From: Shewanella abyssi
GTDB taxonomy: Bacteria > Pseudomonadota > Gammaproteobacteria > Enterobacterales > Shewanellaceae
DNA: 37,393 bases
Direction: 5' to 3'
NCBI RefSeq assembly: GCF_023284025.1
Contig: NZ_JAKIKR010000050.1
Coordinates: 1-37,393, forward strand
Shown: positions 16,042 through 24,779 of the stretch, in pieces
Position numbering within the stretch: the stretch's first letter is position 1
How the letters are laid out: every line of letters begins with the position of its first letter
Program-made: the position numbers and the translations under genes
The notes under the pieces: generated by a model
What the model saw: only the letters and a program-made list of their open reading frames with translations
What the model was told of the DNA's origin: nothing
Databases searched by the model: none

Positions 16042-16484
16042 GTAAGGAGCAAGGAGTTAGGAGTTAGGAGTAATCGAATGCGAATGCTCCACCATATAGC
16101 AAGAGCCATTGCCCACACTGAAGCCGTGACCGTGATTAAGGACTGGATTGATGCTATGGCGCCCGAACTTAGCAGTTGCCACCACTAAGTAAGGAGTAAG
16201 GAGTAAGGAGTAAGGAGTAAGGAGTAATCGAAAGCGAATGCTTCATCCATATCGGAAGAGCCATTGCCCACACTGAAGCCGTGACCGTGATTAAGGACTG
16301 GATTGATGCTATGGCGCCCGAACTTGGCAGTTGCCACCACTAAGTAAGGAGCAAGGAATTAGGAGTAATCGAAAGCGAATGCTTCATCCATATAGCAAGA
16401 GCCATTACTCACACTGAAGCCGTGACCGTGATTAAAGACTGGATTGATGCTATGGCACCCGAACTTGGCAGTTGCCACCACTAA
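15955..16484 (+). repeat. Four tandem copies of the cytochrome gene's 3' end
   Basis: The segment from AGAGCCATT to the stop TAA (about 87 bp) occurs inside the gene at 15955-16041 and again at 16102-16188, 16257-16343 and 16398-16484, with spacings of 147, 155 and 141 bp. Copies 2-4 are closer to each other than to copy 1 (they share GAACTT, and copy 1 alone reads CCAGAACTG). All keep the same reading frame to TAAGTAAG. Each inter-copy spacer has AAGGAGT heptamers, the motif TAATCGAAxGCGAATGCT or its close variant, and a CATAT motif. Confidence 0.95.
16078..16188 (+). CDS. 36-residue mini-ORF from duplicated cytochrome tail (candidate)
   Basis: In repeat copy 2 an in-frame ATG (16078, or 16084) precedes the duplicated tail and reads through to its TAA, giving a 36-residue peptide ending in the cytochrome's own last ~28 residues. 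A GGAG 7 bp before the ATG, supplied by the AAGGAGT heptamers, would act as a ribosome site. In copies 3 and 4 the corresponding ATG is out of frame with the tail. It could equally be a fortuitous ORF in a duplicated fragment; no promoter is apparent. Confidence 0.25.
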   Translation: MRMLHHIARAIAHTEAVTVIKDWIDAMAPELSSCHH

Positions 16485-16492
16485 GTAAGCGC

Positions 16493-17536
16493 TTAATCTA
16501 AATTAGTCGCCTTATCAGCCCCCTTATGTAAGCGATGAAAATGGCCCGGAGGATGGCCAATCCAGTGCTTAAAACTCTGTCTAAAGTGGCTAACATCACC
16601 AAAACCCATTAAGTCGGAGATAGCTTCAATAGAGTGTTCACTGGATAAAATAAGATTCACCGCCATTTGGCACCTAACCTGATCAATCAGTTTTTGGTAA
16701 TTAGTGCCAGCAGCTAAAAGTCGGCGTCTCAGTGTACGAGTACTAATCTCTTGCGTTACCGCCATCGACTCCATACTTGGTAATTGAGGCGCGCATTCTC
16801 TTAATATAGTAAGAACGTCGGTAATATAAGACTGAGCGCGCTCTATATCTGCCGTTAACTCGACATCTTTAAATGAAAAGGTTATCGGTAGGCTTAAGAA
16901 TTTGTGCTCTATAGACCACTCAAAAAACTCTCCATCAAAGTGGATATTCGCCCCAGTGCGAGACGCTAGAAATTCAGTTTGTCGCTTGGGCTCGGCTAAT
17001 ATAATGTCTTTGGCTGGAACCTTTTCGCCCGTCAGCTCTTCGGCAAAGGTCATAAGCGAACCAATACTGTGCTGAAACTGACAACTGTATTTATCGGTCT
17101 CCAACTTAGTCGTATTAAGCCATCTTACTTTCAAAACACCCTCCTCATTTCTCAGGAATGTATCAGAAAAGCTTCCGACCAATTCGGGATGTGCGATAAC
17201 AAATTCAAGACATTCACCGAGAGTATTAAACCTCGCTAAATGGCCAAGTAAGAAACCCAAATCAGTAACTTTGTAATCACTCGCTGCTTTTACTCCAACT
17301 TCAGCATCGTTACTGATATTTTGTAAATAAGTCATTGCATAATCGACTTGCCATACATAGACAAAATGGCTGTGTGCCAGCTCTGTTTCTCCCACGCCGA
17401 TATCTTGGCACAATTGCGCTGCAGCAGAGCTGCCAAAGTGCTTTTTTAAGTAGTTAACTAAATTGCGCAATTCATACGCGGGGTAGGATTGATCGCCAAC
17501 CATCAGATGAGGTTTATAACTGCAGTTCTGGTGCAT
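16493..17536 (-). CDS. AraC/XylS-family transcriptional regulator
   Basis: The 347-residue protein has an OruR/ArgR-like N-terminal effector domain (Arabinose_bd-type, about 20-210, with GFLLGHLARFNTLGECLEF) and a C-terminal double helix-turn-helix (about 245-335). The second helix pair carries the family signature in IEAISDLMGFGDVSHFRQSFKHWIGHPPGHFHR. It is a cytosolic DNA-binding regulator; ligand and targets are unknown. Targets might include the flanking cytochrome or lipase genes, by position only. An ATG at 17503 is a possible alternative start. Its 3' end is 8 bp from the last copy of the cytochrome-tail repeat. Confidence 0.9.
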   Translation of the reverse strand: MHQNCSYKPHLMVGDQSYPAYELRNLVNYLKKHFGSSAAAQLCQDIGVGETELAHSHFVYVWQVDYAMTYLQNISNDAEVGVKAASDYKVTDLGFLLGHLARFNTLGECLEFVIAHPELVGSFSDTFLRNEEGVLKVRWLNTTKLETDKYSCQFQHSIGSLMTFAEELTGEKVPAKDIILAEPKRQTEFLASRTGANIHFDGEFFEWSIEHKFLSLPITFSFKDVELTADIERAQSYITDVLTILRECAPQLPSMESMAVTQEISTRTLRRRLLAAGTNYQKLIDQVRCQMAVNLILSSEHSIEAISDLMGFGDVSHFRQSFKHWIGHPPGHFHRLHKGADKATNLD

Positions 17537-17620
17537 TCCACTCGACTAATATAATGATTGGTTAACTCTATTTTTAGCGGATCTAAATACGAATTAATAG
17601 TCTTAAAGTAAAATGAGTGA

Positions 17621-17646
17621 CAAAAAAACCTGCATCTGCAGGTTTT
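17621..17646 (-). terminator. Terminator of sohB
   Basis: The palindrome AAAACCTGCA-TC-TGCAGGTTTT (10-bp arms) is followed on the minus strand by a T-run, 23 bp past the sohB stop. Confidence 0.85.
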
Positions 17647-17668
17647 CTCTATTAACGATGAGCGCGGC

Positions 17669-18700
17669 TTACTTGTGCGGCTGATCTTTCTCTGCAAATT
17701 TATTAAAAATTGCATTAAACGATAGCGAGGCGCCATGAGCAATTTTATCTGCAAGTTTTTTCTTCAGCTGGTAAGTCACCTTCACGACAGTGCGCTCATT
17801 GGCGAGCTTCATAATGACATCATCACTGGTGGCAATTTCATCGATTAAGCCAAGTTCAATGGCTTGCTGGCCATACCAATGCTCGCCTGTAGCGACTTTT
17901 TCAATATCAAGCTCTGGACGATACTTAGAGATAAATGCTTTAAACAACACATGCGTCTCCTCAAGCTCTTTTTGAAACTTTTCACGTCCTTCATCAGTAT
18001 TCTCACCAAAAATGGTCAGTGTGCGTTTGAAGTCCCCTGCCGTATGCTGCTCGTAATCAATATCATGCTTTTTAAGCAGACGATTAAAGTTAGGCACCTG
18101 AGCTACCACACCAATAGAGCCGACAATAGCGAAAGGAGCCGCGTAGACCTTATTAGCCACACACGCCATCATATAACCACCACTGGCAGCTACTTTATCG
18201 ACACAAATAGATAATGGAATTTCAGCTTGTCTCAAACGGTCAAGCTGGCTGGAGGCAAGTCCATAACCATGTACCATACCGCCGCCACTTTCAACATTGA
18301 CGATAACTTCATCACCTTTATCTGCAATGGTCAAAATAGCAGTGATCTCTTCACGCAGTGACGCAACTTCACTGGCATCGATGCTACCTTTAAAATCGAT
18401 AACATAGACTTTAGGTTCAAGTTCAGGCTCTTTATTGTCTTTTTGTGCTTTCTCTTGCGCTTTCTCGTCAGCCTTTACCTGCTTCTCATAGGCCTTAAAT
18501 GCTTTTTTAGACAGCAGTTCTTCTTTAAGGTCATGCTTCAACGATTTTAAGTCATCGCTGATATTGGTTATTTTGAGTTCACCCTTGTCTGTTTTATGCT
18601 TAATCGTTGATGCCAACACCACGATCACAACAGCCAGAATCGATACTACAATCGTTACCGCTTTTGCAAAAAACAACCCGTACTCGTACAGAAATTCCAA
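17669..18700 (-). CDS. sohB: Inner-membrane S49-family serine protease SohB
   Basis: The protein has one N-terminal membrane helix (about 8-30), a charged coiled stretch (about 35-95), then the peptidase S49 domain with DFKGSIDASEV, the GGMVHGYG strand and the catalytic Ser in VAASGGYMMA, followed by FAIVGSIGVV, which matches E. coli SohB closely. I place the start at the TTG (18700): GGAG lies 6-7 bp upstream, the product aligns with E. coli MELLSEYGLF, and the longer frame to 18808 would run into the terminator at 18795-18823. At 343 residues it is the normal length. It cleaves membrane or signal-peptide fragments facing the periplasm. Confidence 0.92.
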   Translation of the reverse strand: MEFLYEYGLFFAKAVTIVVSILAVVIVVLASTIKHKTDKGELKITNISDDLKSLKHDLKEELLSKKAFKAYEKQVKADEKAQEKAQKDNKEPELEPKVYVIDFKGSIDASEVASLREEITAILTIADKGDEVIVNVESGGGMVHGYGLASSQLDRLRQAEIPLSICVDKVAASGGYMMACVANKVYAAPFAIVGSIGVVAQVPNFNRLLKKHDIDYEQHTAGDFKRTLTIFGENTDEGREKFQKELEETHVLFKAFISKYRPELDIEKVATGEHWYGQQAIELGLIDEIATSDDVIMKLANERTVVKVTYQLKKKLADKIAHGASLSFNAIFNKFAEKDQPHK

Positions 18701-18794
18701 AATACTCTCCAGCCCAATCGATTTTTTGATTTTGTTAATTGCCGCTATTCTAACAGCCTTTAAGCAATAAAAAATGCCAATAAAAAATGCCAAT

Positions 18795-18823
18795 AAAAAA
18801 CCCAGCATAAGCTGGGTTTTTTT
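18795..18823. terminator. Terminator of the lipase gene
   Basis: The stem AACCCAGC-ATAA-GCTGGGTT has T-runs on both strands, 20 bp after the lipase stop on the minus strand. It is flanked by two to three copies of the 13-mer CAATAAAAAATGC (18764-18800). Confidence 0.9.
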
Positions 18824-18842
18824 GATTAAAAATCAATCTATT

Positions 18843-21338
18843 TTACATGCAAGGTTGCACTACCGCTGCTGCTGCATCGGGTCCGACGACTAAACCAAGA
18901 TAGATAGTCGGGCTCACTGCATCCGGTAAACCAGCACTATAAGAGAAAAATGCTGCTTGAGTCTGCATCTCAACAGTCACCACATCTTCTAGGCCATCAG
19001 TAACACCTTCAACAGGTGACGGAGAGACAAGAGAGCTATGGTGGCCTTTAGTAAATCGAACCACACCAGAACCAACATTGGTTGAATCAACACACTCAAG
19101 GCCAAGGTTTTCAATTAATGGCTCGGTACCCGACAGCGGATAGCCCTTAACGTCGTTAGGCAATGTTTGATCCGGCAAGCTGTTTGCGCCATCACCGACG
19201 ATTTCAATCAAGTGTAGTGGCAAGCCCGTCGCTTTAAGCATTGCGGCATGGTTAATTGGGTCAGCACTGTCAACTGCCGTTTGAACCGCAAAAGCAAAGG
19301 TCGGTAAAAATGCATCATATACCATTTTAACTAATGCATCGTATTCCGGCGTACCGGGTTCATAACCAAGATCTTTATTCGCTTCTTCAACCAGTGCCAT
19401 AAAGGTGTCGCTGGTAATAATGTTGTCAAACAACATTGGACCAAAGGTGGCAGAGCCAATGAAAGTGCCCGCAAAACCGCCAGTAGGCGCGACTAACGAT
19501 GCTGCATTTAACTTATACACATAGCTGCGATCATCACCCGTTGGATGCGTTAAACCCGTACTTGCGTAAGTGGCAAAATCAGTACCGACGATTGCGCCGA
19601 GGCTCAAACCTTGTGCACTAATCTGATTATTATCAAATACCTGATCCATACCATAACCCTGCAGTTTAGCAGCGTAGCCGGTCAATGCAGCGCGAAGGGC
19701 CAAATGGTCAAAGGTGGCTTGGCGGAAGTTATCACGTACCGTCAACGTACTAGCGATATTAATAAACGCTAAAGGATTACCATTTACAAAGGCTTCAGGT
19801 GTGCCCACAACATTACCAAAACTTTCATCCGTTGCAGATACTTCATAAACACCATCTTTATTAACATCAAATGAGCGCGCCCCATGAAGTGGCATATCGA
19901 TAGCAACAGTGGCAACGCCAAGCTCTCCATAGGTACCAGCATAGGCAAACGCCATCTCCTTACCACCACCTAAACCATGCAAAGCGATGGTTGTTGGCCA
20001 ACCTGTAGCTGGAGCAGGCACTGCGTTTGGAACAGTCATAAGCACCGGAACTGTTTCATAGCCCTTTATCTGTGGGATTGGGTTATATTTGGTTAGATGC
20101 CTTGCCTTATCAGCAGCCGTGCCGTCATCCAAGAACCATAGCTTGCCAGCCAGTTGCGCTGGATCGCTCAATGCAGCAACCGGATCTTCGATGCCATGCA
20201 CTGTTGCTTGGGTAAAGTAGTTCTCTTGGCTCAGCGTGCCCGCTTGCAATGCTATAAGTACTGACACTGGGCTATCGAAAGCCGCTGTCCACCAGCCATT
20301 GATTGAAAAATTGCCTTCCGCATCCAAACAGTTTGTTGATGAGCATTCACTGTATACCGGCAGTTTTAGAGCTGCAGTCCAAATGTTAACCTTGCTCGCA
20401 CCACTATAGGCTGGGTGCTCTGGCGGCAAACCTAGCTTGTCTGCTAATGTAACACCACTGTCAGTAGGCAAAGCTAAAAACTCAGGCATATAATCTGGCT
20501 GGCCCGCAATTAATAGTTTAGACACTTCATAAACATCAGCAATAGATTGCGTGGTAAACAGTCCTGAATAACTAACGGATTCAGCATCCGGGCCGCCCGC
20601 TGCCGCCATGCCCTTCTCGTAACTGTTAACCGCGGCTTGCAAAAGTAACTGCTTTGGCGTTTCCAGTGGCTTAGTTTCAATGTCTAACTTAAGCAATATG
20701 TAGGTAGATGAAGATGCGATTGCACGTCCTGCTGAATCTTGTATCAAGTTGGTAGTGGCATAGACGTAAGACTGCTTCGCTTTAAGAGGCTTAAGCGGCA
20801 CGATAACAATTTTATTACCTGAAGTTGTCGATATGAAGTCGACACCATACTGCAGTTCCGCACCGATTTTACAGGCTGAAATATCTGGCGCGCTGGTACA
20901 TTCTGGATCGGAAGAAAGTGAACCGCCCACTGTCGCTTCGAACATTCTTACCGCACCAGCTTGTGCGACCGATGTTTTACTTAAGGTCAATACGGTACCG
21001 TCACTGTCCGTCGCTGGTGCCACTACAATAGAGATTGGCGCTGTGGTAGACCAACCATCCAGTGCACCCAAGGCTATCATTGGATCACTATAATCGCCAT
21101 TGGCTTCGCTTGGCTTGGTTGGATCGTCATCTTGTGGGATATTGATGGTACCGTCAGTGGTACCACTAAAAAGGATATCGTTAGGTAATGGTAATTCACC
21201 GTTAGCCGGATCGAAAACGATGACAGACTGAGGGACCAATGGTTCCGTTTTATCAACTAATTCGTTATAACTGTCTTCACTACAAGCAGTGAGACCCAAT
21301 GCAGATGTGATTGCGACACCCAAAAAGAGCTTTTTCAT
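18843..21338 (-). CDS. Pla-1/cef-family (VolA-like) surface lipoprotein lipase
   Basis: The 831-residue protein has a lipoprotein signal (LTAC, Cys19). An N-terminal beta-rich region (about 30-230) begins with SVIVFDPANGELPLPNDIL, the signature of the Pla-1/cef lipase N-terminus. The C-terminal alpha/beta-hydrolase has the oxyanion strand IALHGLGG, DMPLHG, and the nucleophile elbow G-L-S579-L-G. The characterised relative VolA of Vibrio cholerae is a surface-exposed lysophospholipase that frees fatty acids from host lipid, so a similar phospholipid or neutral-lipid hydrolase is likely here. GGGGA precedes the ATG. It is monocistronic, with a terminator at 18795, and diverges from yciK. Confidence 0.92.
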   Translation of the reverse strand: MKKLFLGVAITSALGLTACSEDSYNELVDKTEPLVPQSVIVFDPANGELPLPNDILFSGTTDGTINIPQDDDPTKPSEANGDYSDPMIALGALDGWSTTAPISIVVAPATDSDGTVLTLSKTSVAQAGAVRMFEATVGGSLSSDPECTSAPDISACKIGAELQYGVDFISTTSGNKIVIVPLKPLKAKQSYVYATTNLIQDSAGRAIASSSTYILLKLDIETKPLETPKQLLLQAAVNSYEKGMAAAGGPDAESVSYSGLFTTQSIADVYEVSKLLIAGQPDYMPEFLALPTDSGVTLADKLGLPPEHPAYSGASKVNIWTAALKLPVYSECSSTNCLDAEGNFSINGWWTAAFDSPVSVLIALQAGTLSQENYFTQATVHGIEDPVAALSDPAQLAGKLWFLDDGTAADKARHLTKYNPIPQIKGYETVPVLMTVPNAVPAPATGWPTTIALHGLGGGKEMAFAYAGTYGELGVATVAIDMPLHGARSFDVNKDGVYEVSATDESFGNVVGTPEAFVNGNPLAFINIASTLTVRDNFRQATFDHLALRAALTGYAAKLQGYGMDQVFDNNQISAQGLSLGAIVGTDFATYASTGLTHPTGDDRSYVYKLNAASLVAPTGGFAGTFIGSATFGPMLFDNIITSDTFMALVEEANKDLGYEPGTPEYDALVKMVYDAFLPTFAFAVQTAVDSADPINHAAMLKATGLPLHLIEIVGDGANSLPDQTLPNDVKGYPLSGTEPLIENLGLECVDSTNVGSGVVRFTKGHHSSLVSPSPVEGVTDGLEDVVTVEMQTQAAFFSYSAGLPDAVSPTIYLGLVVGPDAAAAVVQPCM

Positions 21339-21600
21339 CTTTTTTCCCCAAATCTTGTTGTAATAATTTTGTTTTTACTAGGAAATTGGTCACAATAGTC
21401 AGCAACGTATGACCAATAGGGCTTATTGTTAGCCCTTAACTCAACTCAAGTTAACGTAAAAGTATTGACTTAGCTACATTTTTGTCACAAACGATTAGCG
21501 AATAATCGAGTAATAATTAATCGTTTGTTTTAAACAGCTGTTTATCATATCGGCGACTCTAGAAGTGACGGGCGTTTGAGCTCAGAGGAAGTATTAACTC

Positions 21601-22338
21601 ATGTTGGAATATCAAGCTGCAAAAGATTTACTTAATGGCAAAGTTATATTGGTCACAGGTGCCGGTGACGGCATCGGAAAAACAGCGGCGCTAACATACG
21701 CGCAGCATGGTGCCACGGTCATTCTGTTAGGTAAGACGGTAAAAAAACTAGAAGCAGTATATGACCAGATTGAACAGGCTGGTTACCCAAAACCTGCTAT
21801 TGTGCCACTCGATTTGAAAGGCGCCACCGAGCAAAACTACCTCGATATGGCTGAAACCATTGAAGAGCAATTCGGCCAATTAGATGGATTACTACATAAC
21901 GCCAGCATGTTAGGCGTGCTAGGTCCGTTTGAACATATCAGCATGAGCTCGGTCGAAGAGGTGTTTAAAGTTAATGTAATTGCTGAGATTATGTTAACGA
22001 AGGCCTTGCTACCTGTCATGGGAAAATCTGCCAGCGCGTCGCTTATCTTCACCTCAAGCAGTGTTGGCCGCCAAGCCCGTTCGTTTTGGGGAGAGTATGC
22101 CATGTCGAAATTTGCGACCGAGGGCATGATGCAAGCAATCGCCCATGAATATGAAGGTAGTAACATTCGTACCAACAGTATTAATCCAGGTGCGACTCGC
22201 ACCGGTATGCGTGCAAATGCCTATCCTGCTGAAAATCCGCAATCACTTAAAAAGCCTGAAGAGATCATGCCAACCTATCTGTATTTGATGGGCAAAGACT
22301 CAAACGACATTAATGGTCAACAGTTTAACGCGCAGTAA
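21601..22338 (+). CDS. yciK: YciK-family short-chain dehydrogenase/reductase
   Basis: The 245-residue cytosolic SDR has the cofactor motif TGAGDGIGKTAA (about 20-31), the NAS motif in LLHNASMLG (about 97-105), the catalytic Ser in FTSSSVGRQ, the Tyr/Lys pair in YAMSKFA (about 162-168), and the NPGATRT segment after it. It resembles E. coli YciK throughout, including the QSLKKPEEIMPTYLYLMG end. The substrate is not established. GAGGAAG lies about 10 bp before the ATG. It converges with rluB, its usual neighbour. Confidence 0.93.
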   Translation: MLEYQAAKDLLNGKVILVTGAGDGIGKTAALTYAQHGATVILLGKTVKKLEAVYDQIEQAGYPKPAIVPLDLKGATEQNYLDMAETIEEQFGQLDGLLHNASMLGVLGPFEHISMSSVEEVFKVNVIAEIMLTKALLPVMGKSASASLIFTSSSVGRQARSFWGEYAMSKFATEGMMQAIAHEYEGSNIRTNSINPGATRTGMRANAYPAENPQSLKKPEEIMPTYLYLMGKDSNDINGQQFNAQ

Positions 22339-22371
22339 TCGCTGAGCGCTAATCCAAGAATAAGACCAACA

Positions 22372-22401
22372 AAAAAGCCGCTAAAATAGCGGCCTTTTTA
22401 A
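22372..22401. terminator. Bidirectional terminator yciK/rluB
   Basis: The stem AAAAAGCCGCTA / TAGCGGC(C)TTTTT lies between the converging genes, with A/T runs on both sides. Confidence 0.9.
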
Positions 22402-22420
22402 TCCCAATCACAGTCGCTAT

Positions 22421-23293
22421 TTACGAGCGGCTGCGGGTAGGTTTATTCGCTGTTGCCGTAGATTTATGCTTTTTCACTGCACGACGGATCTTGGCACCAC
22501 GTACTTTCGCACGAGCGACACTGTGTTTATCAGTGCCTAGCATGCTGCGAGTTTCATCTTCCATCCCCGCTGTTTTACGCAAATAGTTAACCTCTTCCAT
22601 CGGTAACTCAATCCAACCACCACGTGGCAGAGATTTAGGTAACTCAATCATGCCGTAGCGAATTCGGATAAGTCTGCTGACCTGAACCTCTTGAGATTCC
22701 CATAAACGGCGCACTTCGCGGTTGCGGCCTTCAGCTAAGCTGACGTGCCACCACTTGTTCATGCCTTCGCCGCCAGCCGCTTTGACTTTATCAAAACTAG
22801 CAGGACCATCTTCCAAGGTAACACCCTTGCGTAAACGCTGGATGCAAGCATCGTTAACTTCACCAAACGTACGTACGGCGTATTCACGCTCGACTTCATT
22901 TGATGGGTGCATAAGACGGTTAGCTAACTCACCGTCAGAGGTAAATAGTAATAAACCAGAGGTGTTAATATCCAAACGTCCAACCGCAACCCAGCGTGAA
23001 TCGCGAGTTTTTGGTAAACGATCGAAAACCGTAGGGCGACCTTCAGGGTCTTTACGGCTACAAATTTCACCTTCTGGCTTGTGATAAGCAATAACGCGGC
23101 AAATCACATCAGCTTCAGATCTTATAGAAATGGTACGGCCATCAATGCGCACTTTGACATCCGATTCAATGCGATCACCAAGGCTTGCTATTTCACCGTC
23201 AACACTAATTCGGCCTGCAGCAATCCATACCTCCATCTCACGACGGGAGCCATGGCCTGCTCGGGCCAAGACTTTCTGCAATTTTTCACTCAT
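22421..23293 (-). CDS. rluB: 23S rRNA pseudouridine-2605 synthase RluB
   Basis: This cytosolic RNA-modification enzyme has an N-terminal S4 domain (about 1-60, EKLQKVLARAGHGSRREME) and an RsuA/RluB catalytic domain with the active-site Asp in GRLDINTSGLLL. It ends in a basic tail (about 255-290), probably for rRNA binding. I choose the ATG at 23293 (MSEK); it overlaps the scpB 3' end by 8 bp (ATGAGTGA), typical coupling, and matches family N-termini better than the upstream extension. It is the last gene of the yciV-yciO-scpAB-rluB cluster. Confidence 0.93.
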   Translation of the reverse strand: MSEKLQKVLARAGHGSRREMEVWIAAGRISVDGEIASLGDRIESDVKVRIDGRTISIRSEADVICRVIAYHKPEGEICSRKDPEGRPTVFDRLPKTRDSRWVAVGRLDINTSGLLLFTSDGELANRLMHPSNEVEREYAVRTFGEVNDACIQRLRKGVTLEDGPASFDKVKAAGGEGMNKWWHVSLAEGRNREVRRLWESQEVQVSRLIRIRYGMIELPKSLPRGGWIELPMEEVNYLRKTAGMEDETRSMLGTDKHSVARAKVRGAKIRRAVKKHKSTATANKPTRSRS

Positions 23294-23882
23294 TAGTAGA
23301 CTCTTCTGTTTTTTCGGCAACACTTTTCACTGTCGAGAAAAGTGCGTCCAATGATTCGGGATCTGACAACGACGGGAGTTCCGTGATGCTGTCCAAACCG
23401 AAATATGAAAGAAACTCTGTTGTTGTGGCATAAAGCGCTGGTCTTCCCGGCACCTCTTTATGACCCACAACTTTAATCCAGTTCCTATCGTTTAAACTCT
23501 TAATGATATGGCTGCTAATCGCCACACCTCGAACAAACTCAATGTCACCACGGGTAACAGGTTGTCGATAGGCAATAACGGCCAATGTTTCTAGGGTTGC
23601 ACGAGAATACTTAGGCGCCTTCTCTTGCCACAATGGTTGCAAGTACGGGCTTAGCTCTGCGAGAGTTTGAAATCTATACCCTCCTGCAACCTTAACTAAC
23701 TGTACTCCGCGCCCTTCATAATCGAGCTGCAGCTCATCAATAGACGCCTTTATCTTCGCCCTAGAAACACTAAACTCTGCAAGTACGGTTTCTTTAAGCG
23801 CTTTTATCGTCATCGGCTTGGCCAATACGAAAAGACTCGCTTCTATTAACTGCTTTAGCTGCTCTGGATTAATCTGTGCCAA
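23286..23882 (-). CDS. scpB: Segregation and condensation protein B (ScpB)
   Basis: The 198-residue protein is built of two winged-helix domains, with the family motif YSRATLETLAVIAYRQPVTRGDIE (about 92-115) and GRPALYATTTEFLSYFGL near 147-165. With ScpA it forms the kleisin part of the SMC condensin that organises and segregates the chromosome. Translation appears to start at TTG (23882), with AAGGA about 9-10 bp upstream and 12 bp after the scpA stop; no ATG fits the expected N-terminus. Confidence 0.92.
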   Translation of the reverse strand: MAQINPEQLKQLIEASLFVLAKPMTIKALKETVLAEFSVSRAKIKASIDELQLDYEGRGVQLVKVAGGYRFQTLAELSPYLQPLWQEKAPKYSRATLETLAVIAYRQPVTRGDIEFVRGVAISSHIIKSLNDRNWIKVVGHKEVPGRPALYATTTEFLSYFGLDSITELPSLSDPESLDALFSTVKSVAEKTEESTNE

Positions 23883-23894
23883 CGAAGTCGATCC

Positions 23895-24683
23895 TTAGTA
23901 CGCTCTAACATGTATAGTCGAAAAAGGTTCAGCTTGAACCAGTTCAACCAACAATTCTTTCACTAATTCCATTAACGCCAAGAAGCTCACCACGACGCCA
24001 CTCCGACCCTCTTCGACATCAAATAAAGCTTCGAAAGGCAGATAGGTTTGTGCATTCAGTTTTGCCAAAATTTGCGTCATACGTTCTCGAGTCGATAACA
24101 CCTCTCGAACAACATGATGGTTTTCAGTCGCTTCTATGCGCTTAAGCACCGAAGAAAACGCACGTGCAACGTCTGTGAGTGACACTTCTGGAGGCAATAA
24201 CTCAGGCTTTATATTGGCTGCTGGAACCGCTTTTGCTTGAAAAAAGTCGCGCTCCATTCTCGGCAGCACATCTAACTTTTCTTGCGCGTCTTTTATCACT
24301 TCATAGGCTTTTAATTGGCGTATTAGCTGGGCACGAGGATCATCTTCTTCCCTCAGTTCAACATCTGGTTTTGGCAATAATAACCGAGACTTAATCTCAG
24401 CTAATGTCGCAGCCATCACCAAATAATCCGCCGCCAACTCGACTTTGGCACCTTGTAGCAGATCCACATACTCTAAATATTGTTGCGTTATCGCAAATAT
24501 AGGCAGATCAACCACATCGAGTTTTTGTTTACGAATGAGGTATAACAACAGATCTAACGGCCCTTCAAAGGACTCAAGAAATACCTCTAACGCTTCGGGC
24601 GGAATAAAAAGATCCTTCGGCATCACCTTTACAGGCTCACCTCGCACCACGGCTAAAGGTAATTTTTGTGCAATTGCCTCCAT
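23895..24683 (-). CDS. scpA: Segregation and condensation protein A (ScpA, kleisin)
   Basis: The 262-residue kleisin has the conserved N-terminal motif FEGPLDLLLYLIRKQKLDVVDLPI (about 38-62) that contacts the SMC neck, then AADYLVMAATLAEIKSRLLLP. A variable middle follows, then a C-terminal winged helix (about 190-262) that binds the SMC head. About 30 residues precede the first conserved block, and the Shine-Dalgarno is weak, so an internal Met (residue 21) is a possible start. It lies directly upstream of scpB in one operon. Confidence 0.92.
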   Translation of the reverse strand: MEAIAQKLPLAVVRGEPVKVMPKDLFIPPEALEVFLESFEGPLDLLLYLIRKQKLDVVDLPIFAITQQYLEYVDLLQGAKVELAADYLVMAATLAEIKSRLLLPKPDVELREEDDPRAQLIRQLKAYEVIKDAQEKLDVLPRMERDFFQAKAVPAANIKPELLPPEVSLTDVARAFSSVLKRIEATENHHVVREVLSTRERMTQILAKLNAQTYLPFEALFDVEEGRSGVVVSFLALMELVKELLVELVQAEPFSTIHVRAY

Positions 24684-24779
24684 CCGTCACACCCACTCTT
24701 AATTCGCAAACGCGCGATTATACCCGTAAATCACTATGGTTTAAAGCGATACTCGCCTTAAGTCACCGAAGAGTACAGC

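Noticed and set aside
16102..16484. Extra cytochrome pseudogenes
   Set aside because: Only the last ~87 bp are repeated, without haem sites; this is a tail duplication, not gene copies.
18701..18808. 36-residue N-terminal extension of SohB
   Set aside because: No ribosome site; it covers the lipase terminator and 13-mer repeats, and family alignment starts at the TTG at 18700.
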